64,000 nucleotides of DNA from Sinotaia quadrata (taxonomy: Eukaryota; Mollusca; Gastropoda; Architaenioglossa; Viviparidae), in NCBI GenBank assembly GCA_028829895.1, contig CM054179.1:55341391-55405390 (forward strand), read 5' to 3'. Positions 1 to 14,100 of this stretch are shown piece after piece. Under the pieces are notes generated by a model, which saw only the letters and a program-made list of their open reading frames with translations, searched no databases and was not told where the DNA came from. Within the stretch, counting starts at the first letter, position 1; each line of letters opens with the position of its first letter. The position numbers and the translations under genes are program-made.

Positions 1-2066
1 GTATTATAATTACATGTAATTATATTTTTTATTACTGCCTTTTATTAAGAGACAGAGTGTATATATTTAATTTATATAGCAAATTAATTATTTTTGACTT
101 GATAATTGATTTCTATTTTAATTATCATCTTATGAAGATATGCAGTGCCTCGGAAAGTAATAAAGTAATTAATCAGTATACACATATATTTGGACATACC
201 TGAATTTATCTTTTAAGAATGGTTTGAGAATGAATTAGCAGCAGCCAGAGGAAGATTATGTTCTGCAATTATCTGGCAGATTGTGGCTTCAGCATTTGTT
301 ATGGACTGTTGTTCCTCTAGGAGTGTAAATGCTTTCCCTTTTTTTAAACCAAAACAGATTTTAAGCTCAGTGTGTACTTCATTGTAATATGTTCCATAAA
401 GGATTTAGTTTTAGGTTCTTGTTGCGTACAGTTGTTTTTATCACCATGACCACATAAAAAACTGATATTATACATGGTGCAAAGGATAAGGTGGTTCTGA
501 ATGTTTCTAATGAAATGTTTGAAGTTTGATGTCTTCTTAATGGGTAGTTTATCTATACTAAAAGTGTCCAACACTTCTTTTGAGAACATGTTTTTACTTA
601 TCCATGAATGAATGCATCACCATCTAAGAATGAAAGTGTTTACTTTGGCACACTGTATTAAAATAAGCATGTGATTAAAGAAATTCAAGGGATGGCAAGC
701 CAAAATTTTTACAATGTGGTTTGGACCATGGGTTTGACCCCCCCCCCCCCCCCCCACACACACACTAATTTGTCTTTTAGATTCTCAAGAAGTAAGAAAT
801 GTTGAAGAATAAAATAAATAACTAAAATTTTGATCTATACATATTTTTTTCCACCTATTGTTTGTATGAGCATAAGTCATGCCATATCCTTATGTTCTGA
901 CACTTACACAGTTTGTTTTTTCTGAAATAAGATGACCACATTAAGCCTATGATCAGTACTGAAGTTTGAAAAAATACTTAATTGCAGAATGACAAGATTG
1001 AAAATGAAAGTATTTGACTTTTACTCTCTAATATTTACTTTGATAGTTCATCTCCAAACTACTCTACGCTCCAATTTCTTAGTATTTATTAATTAGTTTT
1101 TCCCTATTCCCTTATCATTTAATACAAAACTTGATTTTAAAAATGTTTTTTAAAAATGAAATAAAAACTTTGAGCTGAATTGAGTGGGTCATAGATTGAT
1201 GGGTGTTGCCATTAGAATTGAATGCAATAGCAGCAAAAGAGTCCAGGACCTGATTATTCAAAACATATTTTAATAAATAGCACTGCTAAACAAGTTTTGC
1301 ACATTTTTGTTTTGACTGATGTTTTATGAAATTCTTTTTTAAATGCTGGTTAACATTTGGGTTTTCAATGAAATTATCATATAACTGAGAATTAAGATAC
1401 ATGCAAGTCCCTGGTTATGAACAAATTTTGTTCTTTGGAACTTTTATAAAATTATTATCAGATATTTGTATGTAAGCCACAATTTGTATGTAAATGGTCT
1501 GTATGTTGCCCTAATTGGGAAGGAGAGTATGCAGTAAATTACAGTGGTGCCCAATTACTTCACCCCACTGATACTCTAGACCACCCAAAGTTCTCCTGTA
1601 TGGTAACTTTACAAATTTTTTATTTATATTTATCTGGCCTGGATAGTATCTGTTAATTACTCATTTTAATTGTAGTTTTAAATAATTTATGAAAAATAGT
1701 AAGATTGCTTCAGTGCATTGAAAAGATGCATGATTAATAACTATATTAAAAAAATGTATGCTTAGTACTTTACAATAGTTGTTAGATTAATTGAATAATC
1801 TGCTTTCATTCATATTTTTTCATAATATAAACTTAATAATTTTTAATGTTATCAGTTGTCCTTATAGTAATTTTAAATATTTCTATTTACTTTTAATATG
1901 CATAAAAATATTTGTAGATTTATCATATAAATAGCATAATTCTTTGTTAGTAATTTGAAATAACATGATAAAATTTATATTAATGCTAAAGACTGAAGAA
2001 ATCAGGACTCTAGAAATGCTAGAATGCAATGAACATGATTAAAAGAATAATTGTTAAATTCTGTAG
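1..2066 (+). other. PLEKHM2 intron (left part), no exon seen
   Basis: AT-rich, with a C-run followed by CA at about 729-766. I see no exon with both splice sites in a compatible frame, so the preceding PLEKHM2 exons are probably outside the window. Confidence 0.6.
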
Positions 2067-2195
2067 GATCTGCCTTACCTTGACCTTTTTGCCTACCCAC
2101 CACGTACCCGTACTGCTTCAGAGATGGAAGAGGAAGAAGCAGATCACATATCTCTTAAAAGTATGGGAAGTTTACCATCCCAACAGAATAATGAG
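2067..2195 (+). CDS. PLEKHM2: PLEKHM2 exon A (first in window)
   Basis: This 129-nt exon has acceptor CTGTAG and donor GAG|GTACTA and starts and ends in phase 0. It encodes 43 residues beginning DLPYLDLFAYPPRTRT, followed by an acidic EMEEEEAD stretch. It would lie between the RUN domain and the disordered middle. The link to this gene rests on frame compatibility with the next exon and on position; the sequence itself is not diagnostic. Confidence 0.75.
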
Positions 2196-5100
2196 GTACT
2201 AATAAGCCTGGTTTAGTTTTGTATTTCGTGTTATTTTTTCTGTAACATTATAAACACTAGCTAATGCTACATTTCTGCAAATTGCAGGTCTAATAGTACT
2301 AATTTCAATTGCTTTCACTAAGGCAAGAGAAGTTTTAAAAAAATATATATATTCTTCTTTCATAGTATATTATAACTAGGACAACATATAGTATGGTTAG
2401 TATTGTCTTTGAGAAGTAAATCTTCACCTGTACATGCACACGTGCTAAGTATTTATCTTTGTGTATTTACACATATGCAGCTGTAGGGTGCAAGATGGAC
2501 TAAGTTTTTCTCTGTTGTCTTAGTTAATGACTGCTACCCCAATCACTCCCTTAGAGAGGGAGAAAAAATAGAACTTTAACAGGAAACTTGAACATTTTCG
2601 TCCTTTTTTTTTTTTTTTGGGGGGGGGGTAGTTAAATTACATGGGTGTCATAACCAGAAGTCTAGAACTCAGTAAGGCAAGAGAGAGATAGAAAACACTT
2701 GAGACAGAAGAGAGGATGATAGTTTGAAGTCAACATATTTAGATAGGCAAGAGGGATATATACAAGAAGGTTCTGCCTCTCCTTTTATGTTGTCACAAAA
2801 ATAACTCTTATTTGGGATGAAGTGCTATATAGCCATAGTTGATTCTGTCTACATTTCCCTCCACCATTTTGAGGAATTGAACCTGTCTCCATCCTCTTTC
2901 ATGACTGTTTCTAGTGAAAGATGCACCAACAATGAACTAGAGCAGACACATATTTGTTTCGCTTATCAGGCTTACAGTGCACTAAACCAAACACATATTT
3001 GCTTTTCTTATCAGGCTTACAGAGCAAAACTATTTGTTACTTTTATCAGGTTTACAGAACACTGGACCAGTCATATTTGCTCCTCTTATCAGGTTTTCAG
3101 AGCACTGGAGCAGACATATTTGCTTTTCTTATCAGGCTTACAGAATACCGTACACAACATATATAACACAACATAACTTCTATATATCTTCCATTTTTAG
3201 ATTTATATATATATATATTTATATTTTTTATATCTTTCTATTTTTTTTTTTTATAACATTACTACTCTCCTAGAACAGAGTAAGGAGGAAGGCCCCACAG
3301 GAACTCTACAGAAACTGAGAACATCAAGAAGATGGAAAAGTTTCCATGCAATTCCTCATTTCCTGTGGGGAAAAGAAGTGATCGTAAAGAAGAAGAAGAA
3401 TGTACACAACATATTTATTTCTCTTATCAGGCTATCAGGACGCTAAACCTGACATATTTGTTTCTCTTATCAGGTGTACGAAGCAATGGTCTGGCAAAAA
3501 TATTTGCTTATCAGACTTATAAAGCAGTGGGCCAGTAAAGTAAAATAATTCTGGAGCTGAGAACCAGAAGCCTTCATGTTGGCAAATTTTATTTGGCTTC
3601 ACATCCTTCTTATCCACATTCTTATTACTCAAAATACTAATGTTCAAAATATTCCTAGTATTGTGAGATGAACAGTCTGCAGCAAGCATACAGGGTGGAT
3701 GATAGCTTTCAGCATTGAGATGAGCAGTCTAAGCAAGCATACAGGTAGACGATAACTTCTAGTATTGTCAGATGAGTAGTCTGCAGCAAGCACTCAGGGT
3801 AGATGATAAATTATATTACTGTTACATGAGCTGTCTGCTGCAAGCACACAAGGTAGATGATAATTTCTATTTTTATGAGATGAGCAGTCTGAAGCAAACA
3901 GTTTAGATTATAACTTTTAGTATTGTGAGATGAATGCTCTTCAGCAAACAGAGTTTAGATGATAACTTTCAGTACTGTGAAATTAAAAGTCTGCAGTAAG
4001 CAGACTGGATGGATGGTAATAACATTTCTTCTCTCACTCACTCTTACAAAACAGTTTGACAGAAAAACCAAATCAGCACCATCATCACCATGCAGCAACA
4101 CCATTCAGACAAAATGTAGAGGAGAAACAGTTAGTACTTATCCACAATGATTTTATTTTTGGGTCCACTCTGTCTCCAAAAAGCAGCAACTGCATGCAAG
4201 TTAGTATGAAGAATGAATCTGTGAAAAGCTGTTAATAATTCTGGGATTAAAACCTTAGAAGGTTCTTGGTGATTTCAGTCATTTCTTTATTATACTGATT
4301 CCAAAAATATACCTTATACACACACACACACACACACACACCAGCCCTAAATATAGCCCAAATAAGTATGGAATTTAAACATGTAGCACAATCTGCAACC
4401 AACTCTTTCTCTAAAGCCAACCTGATTAGGAAGCAATGGAATTAGCAACACTAATCTAGTGAGCATCACAGCCATCTTTCACTTGAAGCAGATGCAAGGT
4501 ACAAGGTTGATAAGTATAAATTACCTTTTCTCCTTATATGAACAAATCAGAAATGATGAGAATTATTCATATCATTTAACTAATTTTTTCTAGAGTATTG
4601 AAAATTGTTATGCATAATTAGTTCAGTGTTATTACTGTAGAAAGAGCATTTTAGGATAGCGATTTAATTTTTAACTAATGTAATATGTATAAAGAGTTTT
4701 GTATTTGACTCTACTATGTGAGTTTGTAGATAATAATAGTATTCTTTTAAAATATGTTTTAAAAAATTATTAATAGAATATTATAAATTTAGTAATGTAA
4801 AAATTGTAGGAGAAATAGAAAAATAATATATATATTCACATATAAGATTTTATTAATGAAAAATGTGTATGTACTTATACTTATGACAGCTTAATATATT
4901 TATGTTACTAGTAGTAGTTCTTGAACCTGACACCATCTTTTTCTTAAAAGTTTAAATATATTTCTTAGAAATTATGTAGTTAGACATAATATTGTTTCAG
5001 GCTTTTTTTGTGTGCGCACTAAATTATTACCAAAGGCTTTTCTCATGAAATGTAGCCTTATAGCAAGTACTGATAGTTATGATTTATTGTAAGTATACAC

Positions 5101-8100
5101 TATTATTATACAGTAGACGAATGTATTGATATTTTCTCTAAGTGTGATAACTTTATCTAACTTTATCTAGTTTTAGTCCTGTTTGAAATACTGTCATCAT
5201 TTATCAATCCTCATATAAGTAAAGATGCACCCTTTTCAATCTGTCTCATCTTCATTTTATCTGTTTAACAGTCTCTGTTGTCTGACACATTACCTAAATT
5301 CAGTTCTAATGCTTTGCACTTGCCAGAAGCATCTACATTTTAAATTTGCAGAATAACATATCACACCTCTGAAATATAGTGACATATTTTCAATCGTTGG
5401 TGAAGGCAAAATAAAGGAGTTATTACTTACAAGTGAACATTTGGCTGTAAAGAGTAGTTTTTTTTTCTTTCTAGAGAACCACATATATTATTCAGTACTT
5501 TAAAATTTTGAAGTCACTGCTTATATAGCAATAATCTACATATGAATGATATGTAATGACGTGTTTTTAAAACAAGCAAGACATACCTAACAAGCTTCTG
5601 ATAGCACTCTATTGCAAATACACAGGATAAATGAGTTAAGTCATGACAGTGCCTCTCTTATTGTAAGAAAGATAACTCTTTAAAAAGTGATAGCCTTAAA
5701 GGTGTTTCATATATATATATATATATATGGAAAGCTTGTTTGATGCAGTAACAATTGTTAAATTCATTTTTTATTGTTAAAATAATTTTAATGACTTTAC
5801 CAGCTTAGTCAATTAAATGGAAATAAATTCATTGAAAATGAAATCAGAAATATTTTATATTACATTAGGTAATATTAGTAAAACCATTCTTATTGAGTTA
5901 GTAATACTGCAAAAAGATTTTGTTTCACACACTATGTAATATTAACTAAAATTTGCTTCACAAACTATACTTGTTAGCTAGATTTTGCTTCACATTATAA
6001 TAATAATAATTTATTTTATAAAATGCAGACTAGAGTCTCCACACCGGAATCAGCAAGAGCTCAAACTGATAGTGACACAGCCAGTTTAAGCAGCTTGGAT
6101 ACGGCCACATCTCGCCACATAAGTGCTCGCATTAGTTCAGTCTCTGCAGATTCTGGATTCCCTGGTGATGCACTGAGTCCTCAGAGCAGCAAACAAAGAA
6201 GTGTCACACCCATAGACACTCTGTCCATCTCTAGTCATGGCTCCACTGGTGAGCTTGATCGCCTGACCCGTCTGGAAAATATCATCACAGTAGCAGACAA
6301 TATAAATGAACGGGAAGCTGAGCTGGAGGTGATTCGCCTGAAAGGAAACAAGAAATCAAACAAGAAAAAGAAAAAGGTGACTAGAAAGAGTACTAATGGA
6401 GCGATTTCACCAGAACTCCCAACTTCAGTACCTTTTGACCATCTAATTAGTGGTACCGGTGATGGAGATGATAGTGTCTTTCAGAATACTGGAAATATTC
6501 CAGAAAAAATGGACTCTTCTAGTGATAAGAAACATCTGCACAGTGTAAGCAATGAAGGATCAAGTCCATTGTTTAACCCAAGTTCAGTTTTAACACAAAC
6601 TAAGTTAGAAAGGGGGGAACTGATTAACTGTGATCCATGTTTAAATATAGATTTTGTAAATCACAATTCATTGATCAGAAACACTGGTAAGTTGTCCAGA
6701 AATGAAGCCTCATTGAAATCGGAGGGTACAGCAGACAGTTCCAGTAAGAAAGATTTGCATGACTTTCACATCAGTGAGTTTCCTTGCTCTCAAGGGACAA
6801 CAAATATAGTTAATGAAATGATACCTTCAGTAGTCAGCCAAGCACATGAGAAACAACAACCCCAGTTGCAAAATGACCACAAGTGCCCTCATGTAGTTCC
6901 AACTTCACAAAAGAAACACTCAGTTTTGTGCTCAGAAGCTCATGGTTGTGGGCTTCAGTTTGGGGTGTCGCACACTACTGCTGGAAATACAAATAGCTGT
7001 GATGAACACAAATCTCAATCTTTACAGTTGGAATTAGGATCAGACAACAGTATATCTGGCATAGGAGATGAACAGAAAGATAGGTCTGCTCTTGCAGAGC
7101 TTGAACTTAAATGCGAAGCATTATGCAAACCTTTGAATGAAACTTCTGATAGAAGTTTGTCGCTATCAATTTTCACACAATCCAATGCAGTTGTACAGTC
7201 TGTTGATCAAAATGCTGATAGCAAACATGTAATTACAGAGACATCTCCCATCAGCTCTAATGTGCAGAGATTACAGGCCAGAGAAAGACTGGAGCAAGAA
7301 GATTTTGATGACTTAGATTTTTACGCTAATTCTAACCATGTTGGTGGAAAGAATCCACATAGAGCTCACCTGCAAATGGAAGATTATGTGGATTATGTTT
7401 CTGGCAGGCATGTAGAGCACACATCTCTGAGCATTCAAGATACCACACCCACTAGTGTCAAAATTGTCTCAGAAGCGAAAATAAAAGCAAAAGTGCCACA
7501 TGAAGAATATGCTCTCAGGTGAACATTTATATTTTTTTTTACTTTTAAAAAAGTCACAGAAAGAGAAATTAATAATTTAAATTGTTAAATTAATTGTTAA
7601 ATTAAAAGTTAAATTGATTTTCTTTGAATACTAATGAGGTGTTAAATATAAAATAGCATTTTACTGCATTATCCATTCATGCACAGAGATAAAAGTTGTA
7701 ATTTTTAGGAAATATAAAGATCAAATGAAGAGGAACCTGCATCATGCATGAATATAACATGATATATATATATATATATATATAAATAGCAAGCTATTGC
7801 TAATATTTTGATAAAGTTGAAGAAGTCATTAATATTTTTAAGGAATATTGTTTATTAGAAATATGGTTTATTTAGTGTGTGTGATAAACACAAGATATCA
7901 TAGCAGATATTGAAAATATTTTTTAAAGTTGAAGAAGTCACACTTGTTTGCCAATATAAACTATCAGTATTTTATATGAAACATAGCTAACTCTCCCTGA
8001 TCAAAATTATAATTGGTGAGTTTTAATTTTAACAAAGACATTTCTGTAGAAGTTATCCTTATTTCTGCTTAATATTCTTTTAGTTATATTAAAATATACT

Positions 8101-11100
8101 TTTAACATATTATCTGACATCTTCAGCATGGAGCATATTCCATATTATTGTAACATTTTCTATGACTTGTTTCTCTTTTATTGAAGATCTGCATTATCAA
8201 GAGTCACTCATGCAGGTGACATTTATTTTGTCATTCGTCATACATCACTACCATTCCATATATACATTTGTCATACATTACTACCATTCCTTGTATACAT
8301 TTGTTGAATCAAAAATCTCACAGAAACACTTTCTTGTAATCATTGATATCATGAATTTAGCTACCCTACCAATTAAGAAGTTTATCTTAAAATGCACCAG
8401 TTACAAATGAATGTTATAGATAATGACTGATCTTGTGTCACTGGCATGTGCCAAGTGCCAACCAGCAGGGAATAATCACAATCACATTAATGATTGTTTT
8501 ACAGCAAAGTTATTTATCTTTCATAAATAAAAATAAGACATAGTGATAAATGAATGTTTGGTCATTGTGCACCTTAAATATTGGTTGAAAGTAGTTGATA
8601 TTGATGTATAGTAACTGATCAGCAGTAAAGTTAGATATCACCAGTCTGTCTGAACTGTTGCCCTTGTTAATCAGGTCATAACAATATTCCAGCTGTAATC
8701 CAGTGCTTTTATTAAAATATAGATATGACTGTAACTCTCTTACATAATATAACACTAAACACTGATTTAATATTTTCTCCAGATTTCTAAATTTCTCTTC
8801 ATTTTGCTTTTAGTGTTATTAAAGAGATCTAAGGTTATTAGGAAAAGTGCAGTCTCATATATTTTGACATTTTTTAGTATGTAACTGTAAGCTACATGTA
8901 TACTATAAGTATAATACAGTGGTATCTTGCAAAACAAACACAATTCGTTCCAGTAGTACGTTCGTTATGTGAGGTGTTCATTATGCGAAACACAATATCC
9001 CATAGACTTCTATGAGGAAATCATGCAATCCATTCCACATCTATGAGTGACATTCTCACTGCATCACTGTATAACCTTGGTTATTCCCTTAGCCACCTTG
9101 GCTTGAGCAATTTCATCTTTCTTTTTCAAGATGGTCCCAATGGAGGACTTGTTCACCTTAAACTTCATGGCTAAGTCTACCACTCTTGCTACTTTGTTGT
9201 ACACTTCAATGATTTCTTTCTTGGTTTTGATGGTAAGAGCCGTTCTGGCTTTTCCACTAACACCTCCTTTCTTGGGACCCATTTTTCTTGGGGTTCACAC
9301 TTCACTGAAACAAGAATGTTCGCTTCACTCACGAAAAGTTGTCCTGCAACGACGAGAATAAGACCTTGAATTCTATAACCACCACCCAGTAAATATACAG
9401 ATGGCAAAAACACATCAAAGCAAGGAAAAAGGGACAATCAACTGGGGACAAACACACCTTGCCTTCATCTGAGCAATGCGAGACACAACTGGCCGGATTT
9501 GGCCATTTTTTCATGGGAAATGCGATGTTTTCACGGTGTATGTACGGTTCGTTATGTGAAACAAGTTCGTTCTGCGAACCACGCGTTCGTTCGTTATGCA
9601 GATTGTTCATTCTGCAGGGCATTCATTATCCGAGATACCACTGTATGTGATAAATAATATTAATATTATATTATTTATTTTAATATTTTACACTATTGCT
9701 TGCCAGAAAAAATGTATTTGATTAAAATATTATTCAATTAATTTAAAACAAAATAAAGTATAGTGATTTTAATATGGCATTAGTTAAATGTAATATTACT
9801 TTACAGTGGAACATGCTTAATTTGAGCATGCATATATATATGTTTTCTGGATAATTCACACTAAACATTTTGTCCCCTTCTATTTGTCACCTACATGAGT
9901 GACTCTTAGTCCAAATTTAATGAGTGAAAAGCTCTATTTTGGGTCAGCTTAAATCGACTGAAGTACACTTTGTTATGTGTTTTTTTTCCATAATAAAAAT
10001 AATAATAATAATATTAATAGAAGGTGAAATTAATGCCTGTTACTTGTGTTAGAGAAAACTTATAGTTTTTAGTAGACACTTTAAATTAAATTAAAGCTTG
10101 CATTAGGTAAGAGTGAGAAAATAGCATTTAGTCTTCACAATTATCAGAAAAGATTAATAGTTAGTCCTTATGGTGTCAAAGTGATGTTTCAGTTTAATTA
10201 ATTAATTTTTTATTTGTTGAATTAAAATTATACTCATAATAAAACTAACTCACCCGCACACACACACACACTGTGTTATCAAAATCAATATGCAGTTAAA
10301 TATTCAGATAAATCAACGTTAATAAAAAACATACAGCAAACAAGTCAGTGCTCCTGCTGGAGACTTTATAAAGTCATCACAACAATCCTCAGCACCGTGA
10401 ATACAACATAAAGTGCTATAAGGAACCTTGACCACGACCATCCTAACATTCATTTAAAGTGCAGTTCAGTTTATGGAAAAGTATCTTTCCACTTGTCTGT
10501 GGAATTGTACCTTACCCTTTCTCTATAACTTATTATTGGCAGCTCAAGCTTAATGATAGTGTCAGAGATAGGAAAATTACTCTGGTTTGCTGTGTGCATT
10601 TTGCTGTTGTGGATTAGAATTTATCAGAATAAATAGTTTCATTTGTGTTGTTGAAAGTTTATAATGTAGATGATTTTTCAGATATGTACTTGTAACTTCA
10701 GAAGTATTATGCAAGAAACAAATATATATATATATAAAAATTTAATTTTAATTGGTGGGTAGATTTAGATTATGTCAGGTATTTAGTTTATCATAAGATT
10801 AATTAGTACAGAGAAATTAGTTACTGTGTGCTTGTATTTTTTTATCTCACAAGCTTAATACAGCTTATGTAAATTTCACATAAATGGATTGTTTTACAAG
10901 TCCACAAAGTGACCACAAAGATCTAAATGCTAACAGCACAATACATGTCCTTCAGCTATGGATAAATTAAATATCTGCTTCTCTGAAGTGGTGTGGGCAT
11001 AATTACATAAAAGCAACTTCATGATTACAGTTTGCTTATGAAAATTAAGTATTGATTTCAAACACACACACACTTCATAATAATTGCCATTGATTAAAAA

Positions 11101-14100
11101 TAAAATTATTTTATTAGTTCACACTTCCAATTAATTTGAAAAATTTTTCTGGTCCCAGGCAGTTTGAAAGAAGTGAGTTCTTCTTTATATTGATTTAAAA
11201 AATCACAAGGAATTTGTTCTAATTCTTTCTGTGATTCTCTAAAATCTAAGCATCATTACATAGTTACGAGAGTAGCATATTGATCAACATACTTTCTCAA
11301 AGACTACTGGGATAACTGAGGTGCTTTACAGTTTGGTTAATTTGGAAAAAAATGAATGATTAAATTTAAAGACAAACCAATGTTTTATTGTTTATTTCAT
11401 ACAGATTTTAAAACTGACACTTGAACACTATTACTTAGTATTAGTCAAATTTAATGACACTAAGTACATGTAATATCATATTGGTGACCTGCCAGTTAAA
11501 AGAAGAAAGGAATTAGTTTACTTAGCACATGTTTAAATTTTACTTCATCTGTTTGTATTTCTTTTGCATTTTGCTAATTTGAGTATATCAGAATGATAAA
11601 ATGATATTAGATTATTACTGTTGTGTGCATTGAGGAGTGGCAAATACAAACCAGATGAACAGCATACTTATTAATATTATTGCAAAGTTTAACTTCCCTT
11701 GACAATATTGGTTGCCAGTTGCCATTAGTTATGCTGCTACAATTTTTAATTAAAAGGAATAGCTCTTTAGTGCATCTAGAGATTGTCTAAGAACTATTAC
11801 TTTAATGTATTTTGTATATTTTTAATAAAAGACAAAATACATTTGATTTATTATAATATATATATATAAACTTATTTTTTAAAATGTTTTAATTTTAGTT
11901 TTAAAATTTTAATGAAGAAAGAAAATTTTGTATTTTGTAGTTTTTTTGTGCGAGCTATGAGATAGAGAAATAAATTAATGAAGTAAAGTAAGTTAGTTAA
12001 ATAATTTAAATCTAAATCCAGCTCATATTCCATATTTTCTTCAGAAATATATATGTATTTTTTTTTTTACATTTTCATAAGCTGTTTTTAGACAAACATC
12101 CAACTTCACGTCATGTTTCAGATTAGACAATAACAAAAAACTTCAAATTATGCTGGAAATCTTCACACAACATGATGAGGAATTTCTCAAGGTAAGACAA
12201 TCATCAGATTTTAAAAGTTGGTTGGAAATCTTTACACAAATTTAATGAAAATTTCTTAAAGTTCTTCAACTTGTTCAAGAAACATGATGAAAAGCTTTGA
12301 TAAAGAGCATAGCAATTCAGAGGAATAATTTCATTATTTAGTATAGATTAGAAAGGAAGCTACATTTCAAGAGTGAAGGAGTGCTTGTCAGTATATATCA
12401 TATATATGGAGTAACACTAACAAAACAGATTTGGAGTTTGTAAGAAGATAGAAGGTTGATTATGGTTAGATGATTGGTTGTTGATGAGGCTTTCTTTGAC
12501 ATTTATTTCCTATCATATGAAAGCCTTAAATTATGATGAAATTTTACATTTTACAATCTTACTCTTATCAATCTATAACTATTTTACATATATATATATA
12601 CTAAATTGAAAATAAATAAGAAATGGTGCCATTTGTAAACTTGACTTAGTTAGCAAAGGTTAATCAGTCTACAGTTATCATGATTGTTAAAACAGAAATA
12701 ATTAGGATTAAAATTTAATTTTAAATATGCCAACAGTTAAATTAGAACATTGGGGTTCCACTTGAAAGTTAATGGATATTAAAATGTATACTTGATTTTA
12801 ATATGCATATTTTCTTATTATTCTGTCATGTATTAATGTGTTATATGTATTTATTTTACAGTTTATTTTTCACTTCTTAGTTCTTAGTATGCTACAGATA
12901 TTTATATTTTTTTTTCAAAATTTTAAAATTTGATTTCTGTACTTATTAATTTTCTGTATACTCTTGTAAATATAGTATAGGATTTTTCATTAGCAGTCAC
13001 AGGCTTTTGCTATCAGTTGATTTTCTGTAAAATTTGGTTAAAGCTAAACCATATTTCTGACATTTACATTGTGATCACAATTAATAAATTATTATTATTA
13101 CATCTATCACCTTCAAGATAAACTATTCAACAGTACCTTGTAGATTGTATGTAGTTAGACTAAAAAGAAAAAAATGTGAGAAAAGTATTATAGAAATGTT
13201 GGATACATTCACTTCATACAATCCTCACAATATCTAATATATTCATATAAAATATAATTCATAGAAACAAATTTAATTCAAATACTGATTAATTATATAT
13301 AACTTTCTGAATGTCCATTCTGTCAAGTATTCATTGTATTTGTAGCATGTCTTCTGGATTATTTGCACCTCTTCTTTATAGTGATGTCGGTTTTAAAGCC
13401 AGTGATGGAATTACAATCAATTTTGATGGAATGAACAGTTAATCAAATATAATCGAAGTCTGTTGTTTTGGCAAACTGCTCACATACGTTTTCATTTGTC
13501 AGTAGGCTTACATATTTTATTGTTTATCTTTCTTTGCTATTTGTGTATAATGCAGTGTCATACTAAAATGCTGACCTTTGTAATTGGTTTTGTTTTTATC
13601 ATGTAATGTTTGCTTAAAACATTTGGATTTTTCATTTTTCATTTTTCTTTATATTTTATATACAATTTGAAAATTTTTGTTTTACTTAGCTGTTTGTGAC
13701 ACGTGAAGGTCACACAGAGGGTGAGATGAAAACTGTGTTTTTGTTGGTGACCAGCCACTGCATGTATCTCTTACAACAAAAAGGAGTTGACCATAAATTT
13801 GTTTCAGACATTTCAATACTATTGAAAGATCTCAGCTTCATCAGCGTAAGTGATCAAAATATCTGTATTACTATTACTATTAGTTTAACACAATATCTCA
13901 GTTCATTAGCACAAGTAATCAAAATATTTATGCAAATATGTGAAAGAAATGAAAGTACTGCAGCATATTATATATTACACTTGAACATTAGCTATAAGAT
14001 AACCTAGTTAATGTGCATCATATTTAATAATGACTAAATGATAATAATGATAATAATGCATTTTACTTTTTCAATGTCACACAACCTTTCCACTTTTATA

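Noticed and set aside
2817..3176. 119-codon frame with repeated THICFSYQAY motif
   Set aside because: It is the intronic CTTATCAGG minisatellite read through; no start context or splice support.
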